A stretch of DNA of 64,000 nt, from positions 620,001 to 684,000 of the forward strand of contig JBBCIN010000002.1 in assembly GCA_037200885.1 (NCBI GenBank), in the 5' to 3' direction. Below are positions 15,516 to 23,400 of this stretch, in pieces. The translations under genes were made by a program, and so were the position numbers. This DNA is from PMG-095 sp037200885. GTDB lineage: Bacteria > Myxococcota_A > Polyangia > Polyangiales > Polyangiaceae. The notes beneath the pieces are model-generated. The model was not told where the DNA came from. It worked only from the letters and a program-made list of their open reading frames with translations, and did not search any database. How positions within the stretch are numbered: the first letter of the stretch is position 1; each line of letters begins with the position of its first letter.

Positions 15516-16588
15516 GCCCGAGGCCCCTCTGCGCGGCGGCTGAGCTCATGCTCGAGTTGCAACAAACTCGGCGTCACGATTGGGATGAAGGCCGCTTCGC
15601 GCCAGCGCCGGGCGAAGCCTCGATCGCGATCGCTCAGGTAAGCGCGCCCGCCGCTCGAGCAGAGCTCGAGCTCGACGGCGGCTTGGGCAATCGCGGCGAA
15701 CTCGATCCGGAGCGCGAACAACGACCCCGCTTGGCTGACGAAACGGCCGTCTAGCAGTCCCTCGATGAGCGCGTGCGAAGCGTGGTCGAGCCGCCGCTGA
15801 GTGGTGGTGAGGCGCGCTTCGACCGCGCCGCCGCGCGCTGCGGACGACTCGCCGGCAGCGCGCAGACTCGCGCGCGCGAGCCCGATCGACAGCCCGCATT
15901 GCAGGCCGAGGAACGCCGGGCGAACCTGGGCAATGAACGCCCGCGCATCGCGGTGCAGGACATCGCCCTCGTCGAACTCTGCTCGCTCGAAGCGCAGCGC
16001 CGCCGTGTTGCTGGACTGCAGCGCCAAGAGCCGGAGATCAGGACTGCGAGTCATACCCGGTGTCTCGCTGCGGACCGCGACCACCCATGGATCGCCGCCC
16101 AACCCTTCGGCAGCCACTGCCACGACGAAGCCGGATTTACGTAGGTTCGTGACCCAGGGCGCGCGTCCTTGCAACGAGAACGAGCCCGCTTCGGCCGCGA
16201 CCTTCACCTCCAACTCTTCGATCCCTGAGAGAAACTTCATCGCGTTGGAGAGCCCGGTCGCTCCCGCCAACTGTCCGTCGAGCAAGGGCGAAAGCCAACG
16301 CTCGCGCGGCGCTTCATACGGGGTCGCGACGACGTATTCGATGAATGTTCGCTGACTCCAGTATACGAACGCGACCGTCAGCGAATGCGAGGCGACAGAC
16401 GCGAGCACCTCGACCGCGTCGCCGATCGAACCGCCCAGCCCGCCGACCTCGGTCGGAACGCCTACGCGAAACAGGTCGCTTCCCGCCAGTACCGGCAGCA
16501 CAGCCTCCGGATCGGCGCGACCGCTATCGAGCGCATCCGCCTCTAGCGCGAGCCAGTGGCGGACTTCGCTGGATAGCCGCTCGCTCAT
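15512..16588 (-). CDS. Acyl-CoA-dehydrogenase-fold flavoprotein (SfnB/DszC-like group)
   Basis: A 358-residue protein with the acyl-CoA dehydrogenase layout: N-terminal helices with VGVPTEVGGLGG, the middle domain with ATGLSNAM...LQGRAPWVTNLRKSGFVVAVA, and a C-terminal helical bundle. Members coupled to sulfonate-type transporters (SfnB, DszC) use reduced flavin and oxygen to attack organosulfur compounds rather than dehydrogenating CoA esters. I infer that role from the operon, not from specific residues. Both ends overlap neighbours by 4 bases (AhpD-like protein upstream, ATPase downstream). Start ATG 16588. Confidence 0.8.
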   Translation of the reverse strand: MSERLSSEVRHWLALEADALDSGRADPEAVLPVLAGSDLFRVGVPTEVGGLGGSIGDAVEVLASVASHSLTVAFVYWSQRTFIEYVVATPYEAPRERWLSPLLDGQLAGATGLSNAMKFLSGIEELEVKVAAEAGSFSLQGRAPWVTNLRKSGFVVAVAAEGLGGDPWVVAVRSETPGMTRSPDLRLLALQSSNTAALRFERAEFDEGDVLHRDARAFIAQVRPAFLGLQCGLSIGLARASLRAAGESSAARGGAVEARLTTTQRRLDHASHALIEGLLDGRFVSQAGSLFALRIEFAAIAQAAVELELCSSGGRAYLSDRDRGFARRWREAAFIPIVTPSLLQLEHELSRRAEGPRA

Positions 16589-17145
16589 TGGCCCAGCACT
16601 CCCGCGCGGTAGGGCTGGAGCTCCGGGTTGATTGGAGGTTGGCCGAGATTATTGGCAAAGTTGCACAGCGTGGCCAGGCTGACCCCGAGCACCACCGCCA
16701 GCGCGTGGCGCTCGTCGAAGCCTGCGTCGCGAAAGGCTTGGTAGCTTTCGTCGCTCACGGCGCCGCGTGCGGCGATGACATCCCGCGTGAACGTGGCGAC
16801 GGCGTCGAGCCGTGGCTCGCCGGTCCGGTCCCCCGCTTGCAGCGCGACCACGACCGCGAGTGGCAGCTTGGCTTTCTTGAGCGCCACCGCCGCATGCCCC
16901 GCGGCGCAGAAACTGCAGCCGTGAATCGCCGCCGCGGTGAGCTGCACCGCCTCTCGCTCCGCAAGTGACAGCGCGCTCCGCGCGTTGAGCTCACCCAGGG
17001 TCAGGTAGGCCTCGAGCGCCTCTGGAGCGCCGGCGAGCGCGGCGATCAGGTTGGGCAGGAAGCCGTTGTTCGCGACCGAGCGCTCGATGAAGGGCAGGCT
17101 ACCCGGTGGGGCGCTTTCGCTCGTGTGCAGGGTCAAGCGCGACAT
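16585..17145 (-). CDS. AhpD-like/carboxymuconolactone decarboxylase-family protein
   Basis: A 186-residue protein of the peroxidase-related CMD group. The active-site motif E-x(10)-C-S-F-C-x3-H is visible as EAVQLTAAAIHGCSFCAAGH at about residues 64-83, with both cysteines and the histidine. The enzymes are thiol-based peroxidases or reductases. It is the first gene of the five-gene importer operon running to 12757. 122 bases separate it from the AraC gene upstream on the same strand, so transcription could come from there; I see no convincing GTCT/AGAC element in this gap. Confidence 0.87.
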   Translation of the reverse strand: MSRLTLHTSESAPPGSLPFIERSVANNGFLPNLIAALAGAPEALEAYLTLGELNARSALSLAEREAVQLTAAAIHGCSFCAAGHAAVALKKAKLPLAVVVALQAGDRTGEPRLDAVATFTRDVIAARGAVSDESYQAFRDAGFDERHALAVVLGVSLATLCNFANNLGQPPINPELQPYRAGVLGQ

Positions 17146-17267
17146 GACTTAGCCTCGATTTCGCTTTTCACGAGGCGCACTATCGCGATCGGGCGCGTGG
17201 TTGTCGAGATCGCCACGTCGGAACTTGTTGCTCGATCGTCTGCGCTAGCGATGCTCGCAGCGCACGC

Positions 17268-18242
17268 TCACTGGCTCGCCGAACGACGGTAAGCGCTCGG
17301 CTTCTCCCCCATGACTCTGCTGAACGCACGCGAGAACGCCGCGATCGATTGATATCCAACGTGCTCCGCCGCCGCCGCTGTCGTTTCGCCCTCGTGCAAG
17401 CGCTGCGCGGCGATCCTCATGCGTAAGAGCAGCAGGAACTGCGCCGGCGAAGTCCCACTGATCTCCGTGAAGTGCTCGAAGAAGCTGGCGCGCGACATGT
17501 GTACCGCGCGCGCCATCGCCGCAACGGACCAATCATCGGCAGGTGCAGCGAGGATCGCCTCGACCAGCGCGGAGAACTCCGGTCTGCGAACCAGCGGCCA
17601 CAGCCCGCAGGCCGCGTCGTCGCTTTGCGCCAAATGACGCAGGACGTAAAAGAACAGCACATCCGCCAAGCGCGCGACGAGCGGCGAAGGAGCATCCGGC
17701 GGATGATTCGCCTCTGCCAACATGAGATCGAACAGCAGCCGCGGCGCACTGAGCCCCTCCGCGTCCGCCCGGAACACGATGTGGTCCGGAAAGCCGCCGA
17801 TCATGAACTCACTCAGTGTCCCCTGGAAATCGAAGAAGCCACAGGCCAGTCCGGCTCCGTCTTCCCCCCCTTCGCGCAGCGGTCGCCGCACCGCTTGCAT
17901 CGCCGCGCTCGCCACCCCTGCCGGTCCCCTCGACGCTTCGCCGCTGAGGAAGTGGGGAATGTCCCTCAAAAAGAAGACACCATCTCGAGGTCCGAGCTCG
18001 ATCGGCTCGGCCCCGTCGATGTGCACGAAACAGCGACCGCCGAGCACCAAGTGATAGCTCGCCAGAGCATGACCCGCGGTCGAAGCTCGCCAGTTCCCAC
18101 AATACTGGCCGACGTGAAAAACCGAGGTGTGAAGCTTCAGGCTCGCGAGCAGCCAATGAACCAAGCGGTCCACCTCGTGCGAAGGCCTCGCCGGCGCCAC
18201 CGGATACGGCAGCCCGTCGAGTCGGTTCGAACTCGCGGCCAT
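17268..18242 (-). CDS. AraC-family transcriptional regulator with cupin sensor domain
   Basis: A 324-residue regulator. The N-terminal half has a cupin-like sensor (YHLVLGGRCFVHIDGAEPIELGPRD in part, then FFLRDIPHFLSG), as in the AraC_binding_2 type. The C-terminal hundred residues hold the two helix-turn-helix units: WSVAAMARAVHMSRASFFEHF and the GETTAAAAEHVGYQSIAAFSRAFSRVMGEKPSAYRR part. I prefer ATG 18242 (with AGG about 10 bases upstream) over the TTG 20 codons earlier. Its own promoter has the GTCT-N8-AGAC element at 18270. AraC proteins bind direct repeats about two helical turns apart, so this is a candidate reader of the 20-bp-period arrays. Confidence 0.88.
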   Translation of the reverse strand: MAASSNRLDGLPYPVAPARPSHEVDRLVHWLLASLKLHTSVFHVGQYCGNWRASTAGHALASYHLVLGGRCFVHIDGAEPIELGPRDGVFFLRDIPHFLSGEASRGPAGVASAAMQAVRRPLREGGEDGAGLACGFFDFQGTLSEFMIGGFPDHIVFRADAEGLSAPRLLFDLMLAEANHPPDAPSPLVARLADVLFFYVLRHLAQSDDAACGLWPLVRRPEFSALVEAILAAPADDWSVAAMARAVHMSRASFFEHFTEISGTSPAQFLLLLRMRIAAQRLHEGETTAAAAEHVGYQSIAAFSRAFSRVMGEKPSAYRRSASQ

Positions 18243-18269
18243 CGACGATACCTGCAGCTGCGACACGTC

Positions 18270-18285
18270 GTCTCCTATAGTAGAC
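18270..18285. promoter_or_regulatory. GTCT-N8-AGAC element upstream of the AraC gene
   Basis: GTCTCCTATAGTAGAC is an exact GTCT-N8-AGAC. On the minus strand it reads GTCTACTATAGGAGAC, giving a -10-like TATAGG 28 bases before the AraC ATG. It suggests autoregulation or membership of the same regulon. Confidence 0.65.
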
Positions 18286-18324
18286 GCAGCCAGAGCGGGC
18301 AAGGCAGCTGGAGGAGCCTCCGCG

Positions 18325-18777
18325 TCACAGCTCTGAAACAGCGGCCAGCACGGCGTCCGCGTGCCCTTCCGGCTTCACGTCCGTAAATACGCGCGCCACC
18401 TTGCCGCCGTGCAATACGAACGTCGTGCGGGCGATCCCTTCGCTGCCGTTCTTACGCAGACCCCAGACGCCGAACAAGTCCGCAATTTTGTGTCCGGGGT
18501 CGGACAAGAGCGGGAAATTCAGCGCGTATTTGTCACGAAAGGCTTGATGGCTGGCGACGTCATCGGGGCTGATGCCAAATACGTTTGCCTTGGCTTCGAA
18601 GGCTGGCCGGGCGTCGCGGAACTCTTTGCACTCGATCGTGCAGCCCGGCGTGTCGTCCTTGGGATAGAAAAACAGCACCGTCGGCTTGCTTTGTTGGCCA
18701 TCGATCGCGACGGCGAGGCCGTGATCCGTTTGCAGCGTGAACTTCGGCGATGGAGCGCCAGCTTCCAAAATGGGCAT
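18325..18777 (-). CDS. bcp: Bcp/PrxQ-type peroxiredoxin
   Basis: A 150-residue thioredoxin-dependent thiol peroxidase. The catalytic motif PKDDTPGCTIEC gives the peroxidatic C46 and resolving C50, the classic C-x3-C of the Bcp group. KPTVLFFYPK before it and GISPDDVASHQAFRDKY after it are typical. It lies 18 bases downstream of the aldo/keto reductase on the same strand and 82 bases before the AraC gene, so the three probably form a unit. Monooxygenases and oxidases in this region produce peroxide, which gives this gene a reason to be here. Confidence 0.93.
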   Translation of the reverse strand: MPILEAGAPSPKFTLQTDHGLAVAIDGQQSKPTVLFFYPKDDTPGCTIECKEFRDARPAFEAKANVFGISPDDVASHQAFRDKYALNFPLLSDPGHKIADLFGVWGLRKNGSEGIARTTFVLHGGKVARVFTDVKPEGHADAVLAAVSEL

Positions 18778-18795
18778 GATGAATTCCTCTCTGGC

Positions 18796-19707
18796 TCAGG
18801 CGGCGGTCGCGGTTGCTTGGGTGAGTCGCCGTTTGGCTTCAGCCACGATATCCGCCGGCAATGGCCCGAGCTTTGCCACGCGCACGTTGGCGCGTAGATG
18901 TTCGAGATTACGCGTACCGACGATGGTCGTGTGCAGTCCGGGATGCGATAAAGTAAAGCGAAGCGTGAGGTCCAAGCGCGTCGAGCCGTCGAGCAGTTGG
19001 TCGAGGTTCGCTCGCTGCCAGCGATCTTGCAGCGTTTCGCTGGGCACCATGTAATACGTGCGCTGCCAATCGTCCGGGGTCCCACGCGCCACACCACCAC
19101 GGATGATCGTGCCGGCGCCTGCCGCAGCTGCGCGATTGATGACCTCTTCATGCTCACGTTGCAGCGCAGAGTATGGAATTTGAAACGCATCGAAGACGCC
19201 GCTATCGATCTGCTCCACGAGATTGGGCAAAACGCCCGAGACGCCGATGAAGCGGACTTTGCCCTCGGCCTTGAGCTTCAACACCTCTTGCAGGGCGCCT
19301 TCCGCCTGGAACTCCGCCAGGGTCAGACTGCGGTGAAATTGTACGAGATCGAGATGGTCCGTCTTGAGCAGACGCAGACTGTTTTCGATTCCATGCCGGA
19401 TGTTCGCCGCCGTGTGCACGTGCTCGCCCTGTGCGCCCCCGACCACACAACCGCACTTCGACGCCAGGTAGTACTCATCGCGTCGGTGGGCGATGAAACG
19501 ACCGATCAGCGCTTCGCTACGACCGTAGTCGATCGAAGTGTCGATGAAGTTGATGCCCGCGTCGAGCACGCCGTTCAACAATCGTTCCGCTTCTTCGTCC
19601 GTGATCTCCGGACCACGCGGCGCGCCACGCAGTTCCATCGCACCGTAGCCGAGGGTCGTCACTTCCAGCCCGGTGCGTCCTAGTTTGCGCTTTGGTAGGT
19701 CAGTCAT
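18796..19707 (-). CDS. Aldo/keto reductase
   Basis: A 303-residue oxidoreductase of the aldo/keto reductase superfamily. Signatures: NFIDTSIDYGRSEALIGRF (catalytic D and Y), YYLASKCGC (lysine), HLDLVQFHRS (histidine) and KVRFIGVSGVLPNL. I start at ATG 19707 (MTDLPKRKLG), as in relatives; the open frame upstream runs into the shared promoter. It differs clearly from the reductase at 8818. It is divergent from the TonB-dependent receptor gene, and the 161-base gap contains two copies of the GTCT/AGAC element, so both sides are probably controlled together. Substrate unknown. Confidence 0.9.
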   Translation of the reverse strand: MTDLPKRKLGRTGLEVTTLGYGAMELRGAPRGPEITDEEAERLLNGVLDAGINFIDTSIDYGRSEALIGRFIAHRRDEYYLASKCGCVVGGAQGEHVHTAANIRHGIENSLRLLKTDHLDLVQFHRSLTLAEFQAEGALQEVLKLKAEGKVRFIGVSGVLPNLVEQIDSGVFDAFQIPYSALQREHEEVINRAAAAGAGTIIRGGVARGTPDDWQRTYYMVPSETLQDRWQRANLDQLLDGSTRLDLTLRFTLSHPGLHTTIVGTRNLEHLRANVRVAKLGPLPADIVAEAKRRLTQATATAA

Positions 19708-19733
19708 GCTCGCGTCCTTATGGTTAGTATAGA

Positions 19734-19745
19734 AGACCTGCGTCT
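19734..19745. promoter_or_regulatory. AGAC-N4-GTCT operator before the aldo/keto reductase
   Basis: AAGACCTGCGTCTT (19733-19746) is a perfect 5-base inverted repeat with a 4-base spacer, flanked by TATAG on the left and CTATA on the right, so the whole region 19729-19753 is nearly palindromic. It lies 27 bases before the reductase ATG and offers -10-like TATAGA on both strands. Confidence 0.72.
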
Positions 19746-19785
19746 TTCTATATCTCCTCGGGGCGCGACACAACCCAATGATCTT

Positions 19786-19821
19786 GTCTTGCATTAGAGA
19801 CAGTAGTCCACTAAAGGAGAC
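19786..19821. promoter_or_regulatory. Four-half-site GTCT/AGAC array before the TonB receptor
   Basis: GTCT (19786), AGAC (19798), GTCC (19806) and AGAC (19818) are spaced N8, N4, N8, giving two 16-base units exactly 20 bases apart. The N8 parts TGCATTAG and ACTAAAGG both look like -10 regions. The array ends 47 bases before the receptor start. Confidence 0.75.
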
Positions 19822-19868
19822 CTATCCGCTCGACGCTCACCCCACACGCCCATCATCAGGACCCCATC

Positions 19869-22484
19869 GTGACTAAGATCACCTTTGGCTTCGGCCCGCG
19901 CCGCCGTTCGCTGTTCAGCACCGTTGTCTCGAGCTCAGTCTTTTTCGCGCTGTCGACTGCGGCGGTCGCAGCAGAGGGGCAGCCAGCGACTCCGCAGGCC
20001 CCGCCTGAACCAGCCCCTCAGGCTCCGGCTCCGGGCGACGCGCCCGCCGCGCCAACGGCTCCAGCACCTACGGATCCATCGCCTCCAGCAGCCCCCCCTC
20101 CCGCAACGCCCGCTCCCTCCGAGCCGGCAGCGGCTGCCCCGGCCGAGCCAGCAGCGGCTGCCCCGGCTGAGCCAGCAGCGGCTGCCCCGGCCGAGCCGAC
20201 AGCGGCCGACGCTTCAGCGAGCAAAACCCCGAATGATGAGCTGGGTGCCGTGGAGGTCGTCACTACCCGTTACCGGCCCGAGGACGCTCAAGACGTGCCC
20301 ATCAGCATGACCACGCTGTCGAATCAGCAGCTGCAAGCGCTCGGGGGCACGCGCAATCTGAACCAAATCATCGGCCAGTTGCCCAGTCTAAACATTCAGG
20401 GTTACAGCGGTAGAAACCAGACGATTACCATCCGCGGTCTGGGCACGAACGCCGGTGGGACGAACGATGGCCTAGAGCAGGGCGTGGGCTTGTACATCGA
20501 CGGCGTGTACAGACCTCGCACCGGGACGGCAATCACCGATCTCGTGGACGTCGAGAATATCCAGCTGCTGAAGGGTCCCCAGGGCACGCTCTTCGGCAAG
20601 AACACCGTGGCCGGTGCGATCGACATCCGTACGGTGGAGCCCGGATTCCAACGCCAGGTCAAGACCGAGCTCTCCTACGGCAACTACAACTACCTCCGCG
20701 CCTACTTGAGCGTGACCAACCCATTGACCGACACCCTCACGTTTCGCCTGAGTTACCTGCGCACCTCACGCCAAGGCCTGATTTACAACACTACTTACGG
20801 CGAACCCTGGGACAATCTGAACAACGACGCAGTTCGCGCGGACATCTTGTGGAAGCCCAGCGACAGCTTCAAGACTCGCCTGATCGCCGACTACAGCATG
20901 CAGGCCTGCAATTGCGGCTTCAACAGTGTGCGCCAAACGACACCGACGACGCTCGCCAACGGTAAGACGGTGAAAGGCTTCTACGACCACGCGGCTGACG
21001 TGGGCTACACGCCGATCGCGATCGACCCGTTCGCGCGCAAGGTCGACATCGATTCGTCGCAGGCGGATCGCATGCCGAGCTGGGGCATCCAGAACACGGC
21101 GACTCTGCGCTTCGGCGGCGATCTCACCCTGACCTCGATCTCGGCATATCGGAATTGGAAGTGGCTGCCGCACTACGACGGCGATCAAACAGGCGCCAAC
21201 GTGGCGACGAGTGGCATCGTCGAGACGCATCAGCAGCAGTTCAGCCAAGAAGTACGGCTGGCTTCGCCCGGCGCTCAGACCCTCGACTACACCGCGGGCC
21301 TCTACTTCTGGTATCAGCAGGCCAACGACTATCAGTATAGTGCATACGGTCGACAAGCTTCTGGCTGGCTGCTCACACCGACCACTTCGCCCGACGTGCT
21401 CAACAACTTGGTCGCTTATTCGCACGTCGTTCCAGCCACGACCAGCTACGCCGCCTACGGCCAGGCAACCTGGAATCCGACGAAGCGCTGGCACGTGACC
21501 GCCGGTCTGCGCGGTACCATCGAACACAAGACCGGCAGCTACGACGCCTACCCACAGGGGAACGTCGTGCCGATCGAGAGCTTTCCGGCTGACCAGCAGG
21601 CGGCGGTCGCAGCCAGCCGCGCAGCGCTCGCGCCCACGGGCAACTACTCCAAAGCGCGCGACGTCAGCAACTTGTCGTGGACCGGAATCATCGCGCGTGA
21701 TCTGACCGACGACATCCATGTCTTCGGGACCTATTCCCGCGGCTACAAATCGCCTGGCATCAACCTCGTGCGCCAAACCCTGGGCGTAGACGTGTTCGTG
21801 AAGCCCGAAAAGGTCGATGATTTCGAAATCGCCGCCAAGACCGAGTTCTTCGGCGGTCGCTTGCAACTGAACCCGACCGTCTTTTACATCATCGACCACG
21901 ACTACCAGGCCAACTACGTCAACACGGGCGTGACCCCCACCGCGTCGTACATCACCAACGTAGGTACCGTGATCTCGAAGGGCGCCGAGCTCGACGCGCG
22001 GGTCTTCCCGGTGCGTGGCGTATTCGGGTCGGCATCGATTGCTTACAACGACGTCCGGTACGACAGTTACACCAACGCCCCCGCGCAGTTCTCATACTCG
22101 TATCTCGGCACCCAAGACCTGTCCGGGCAACAAGCCTCCGGCGCACCGAAGTTGACGGCCGGGGCGGCCGCAGAATATTCGGCTCCGGTCGCCAAGAACA
22201 AGACAGGCGACATCGACGCCTACCTCGGAGGCGACTGGAGCTATCGTTCGTCGTTCAAAGCAGCGATCAATTTGGACCCACTCAGCAACATTCCTGCGTA
22301 TCAACTGTGGGGCTTGCACACCGGTATCCGAAGTAATACTCGCTGGGACGTCTCGTTCTGGGTGCGCAATCTGACTGACAAGCACTACTACAACACGGCC
22401 TCGGTCAGCTCACAGTACGGGGTCGTCCTCGCCGCGCTCGGCGAACCGCGAACGTTCGGCGGCACGGTACGCGCCACCTTCTGA
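19869..22484 (+). CDS. TonB-dependent outer-membrane receptor
   Basis: An 871-residue beta-barrel transporter. A signal peptide (about residues 1-36, ending near STAAVAA) is followed by an unusual Pro/Ala-rich segment of roughly 80 residues, which includes a threefold 24-base DNA repeat. A possible TonB box AVEVVTT comes next, then the plug domain (DVPISMTTLSNQQLQ, NQTITIRGLG, GVGLYIDGVYRPR, IQLLKGPQGTLFGKNTVAGAID). The barrel ends GGTVRATF, with the expected C-terminal Phe. The plug sequence is of the type common in FecA-unrelated, carbohydrate- or organosulfur-linked receptors. Start GTG 19869. The promoter array and the tonB-exbBD operon at 58 kb, with the same element, suggest a joint role in import. 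Confidence 0.93.
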   Translation: MTKITFGFGPRRRSLFSTVVSSSVFFALSTAAVAAEGQPATPQAPPEPAPQAPAPGDAPAAPTAPAPTDPSPPAAPPPATPAPSEPAAAAPAEPAAAAPAEPAAAAPAEPTAADASASKTPNDELGAVEVVTTRYRPEDAQDVPISMTTLSNQQLQALGGTRNLNQIIGQLPSLNIQGYSGRNQTITIRGLGTNAGGTNDGLEQGVGLYIDGVYRPRTGTAITDLVDVENIQLLKGPQGTLFGKNTVAGAIDIRTVEPGFQRQVKTELSYGNYNYLRAYLSVTNPLTDTLTFRLSYLRTSRQGLIYNTTYGEPWDNLNNDAVRADILWKPSDSFKTRLIADYSMQACNCGFNSVRQTTPTTLANGKTVKGFYDHAADVGYTPIAIDPFARKVDIDSSQADRMPSWGIQNTATLRFGGDLTLTSISAYRNWKWLPHYDGDQTGANVATSGIVETHQQQFSQEVRLASPGAQTLDYTAGLYFWYQQANDYQYSAYGRQASGWLLTPTTSPDVLNNLVAYSHVVPATTSYAAYGQATWNPTKRWHVTAGLRGTIEHKTGSYDAYPQGNVVPIESFPADQQAAVAASRAALAPTGNYSKARDVSNLSWTGIIARDLTDDIHVFGTYSRGYKSPGINLVRQTLGVDVFVKPEKVDDFEIAAKTEFFGGRLQLNPTVFYIIDHDYQANYVNTGVTPTASYITNVGTVISKGAELDARVFPVRGVFGSASIAYNDVRYDSYTNAPAQFSYSYLGTQDLSGQQASGAPKLTAGAAAEYSAPVAKNKTGDIDAYLGGDWSYRSSFKAAINLDPLSNIPAYQLWGLHTGIRSNTRWDVSFWVRNLTDKHYYNTASVSSQYGVVLAALGEPRTFGGTVRATF
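20127..20198 (+). repeat. Three tandem 24-base units in the receptor gene
   Basis: Three near-identical units starting GCAGCGGCTGCCCCGG encode repeats of A-A-A-A-P-A-E-P in the linker before the TonB box. The units differ by single bases, which suggests recent slippage; copy number may vary between strains. Confidence 0.85.
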
Positions 22485-22497
22485 TGAAGGTCTCGCT

Positions 22498-22529
22498 GGG
22501 CGCGATCGGCATCCCGACCGGTCGCGCCC
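22498..22529. terminator. Hairpin between convergent receptor and ABC genes
   Basis: GGGCGCGA (22498-22505) pairs with TCGCGCCC (22522-22529), and the interior can pair further. It lies in the 58-base gap between convergent stops. There is no T tract; a bidirectional transcript-end stem is the likely role. Confidence 0.55.
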
Positions 22530-22542
22530 ACGCGAGTTGCAC

Positions 22543-23400
22543 TCAGCGTTGGATCGTCGACGCTTCTTCGCTCCGGAGATCGGCGCGGAGCTGCTCGCGA
22601 TGCTCGCGGGAAATGGAGCCGTTCAGCAGCGTCGGAGCAGATGCCACCAGCAATCGAGTGTAGGGGTGTCGCGGGCGCTGGACGATCGCTCCCGCGGTTT
22701 CGAGCTCTACGATCGACCCACGATAGAGCACGACGATCCGGTCGGCGATGCCTGCAACGGATCCTAGGTCGTGCGAAATGAACAGCAACGACACCCCTCT
22801 GGCGCGCAAGGCGGCCAAGATCTCCAAGACCTGAACGCGGTTAGCGGCATCGAGCGCGCTGACCGGCTCGTCCAGAATCAAAAGCTCAGGCTCGGTGCAG
22901 AGCGCCCGCGCCACGGCGACTCGCTGGCGCTGGCCGCCCGAGAGCTCCCCCGGGAATCGGCCAGCGAGGCTTGGATCCAGCTTCATCTGCTCCAGGTAGC
23001 GAACTACCGCGGCATCGATCTCCCGCTGAGGTCGGCCCTGGACCACGAGCGGCTCGGCGAGCGATTGCGCAATCGTCAGCTCCGGATCCAGGCTGCGCAG
23101 CGGGTCTTGGAACACGTACTGGACGACCCCCCGACGCCGAAACTCTCTCCATTGTCGCTCCGAGAACGAGGTGAGCTCTTCACCTGCGACTCTTACGGTC
23201 CCCGTGGAAGGCCTGACCAGTCCGAGCACCGTACGCGCGAGGGTGGACTTTCCAGAGCCGGACTCACCTATGACCCCGACGATTTCCCCGCGGCCGATGG
23301 CGAACGTTGCACCGCGAAGGGCCACTGTCGAGGCCGGTCCTTTCCCGTAAGAGACGGACAGCTGCTCGACCACGAGCAACGGCTCTGTATCAGGATGCAT
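22543..23400 (-). CDS. Peptide-type ABC transporter ATPase (DppF/OppF-like)
   Basis: A 285-residue ATPase for a peptide/nickel-type importer. Walker A GESGSGKS is at residues 45-52, the Q-loop in VFQDPLRSLDPELT, the signature in ELSGGQRQRVAVARAL and Walker B in LLILDEPVSALD. The QDP-x-x-SLDP form is typical of Dpp/Opp ATPases. Start ATG 23400 overlaps the end of the upstream fused gene by 11 bases. The C-terminal cysteine-rich oligopeptide-binding tail of longer DppF proteins is absent or short here. Confidence 0.92.
   Translation of the reverse strand: MHPDTEPLLVVEQLSVSYGKGPASTVALRGATFAIGRGEIVGVIGESGSGKSTLARTVLGLVRPSTGTVRVAGEELTSFSERQWREFRRRGVVQYVFQDPLRSLDPELTIAQSLAEPLVVQGRPQREIDAAVVRYLEQMKLDPSLAGRFPGELSGGQRQRVAVARALCTEPELLILDEPVSALDAANRVQVLEILAALRARGVSLLFISHDLGSVAGIADRIVVLYRGSIVELETAGAIVQRPRHPYTRLLVASAPTLLNGSISREHREQLRADLRSEEASTIQR

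Noticed and set aside
17228..17250. GTCT-N8-GATG upstream of the AhpD-like operon as a further array member
   Set aside because: Only half of the second half-site matches, no -10-like spacer is present and it lies almost 100 bases from the start codon.
20127..20198. Possible CRISPR-like or regulatory repeat
   Set aside because: The units are tandem, in frame and encode a simple Ala/Pro/Glu linker; there are no spacers.
20766..21899. Long open frame on the strand opposite the TonB receptor
   Set aside because: It is antisense to a strongly supported receptor gene, has no recognisable domain and arises from high-GC codon bias.
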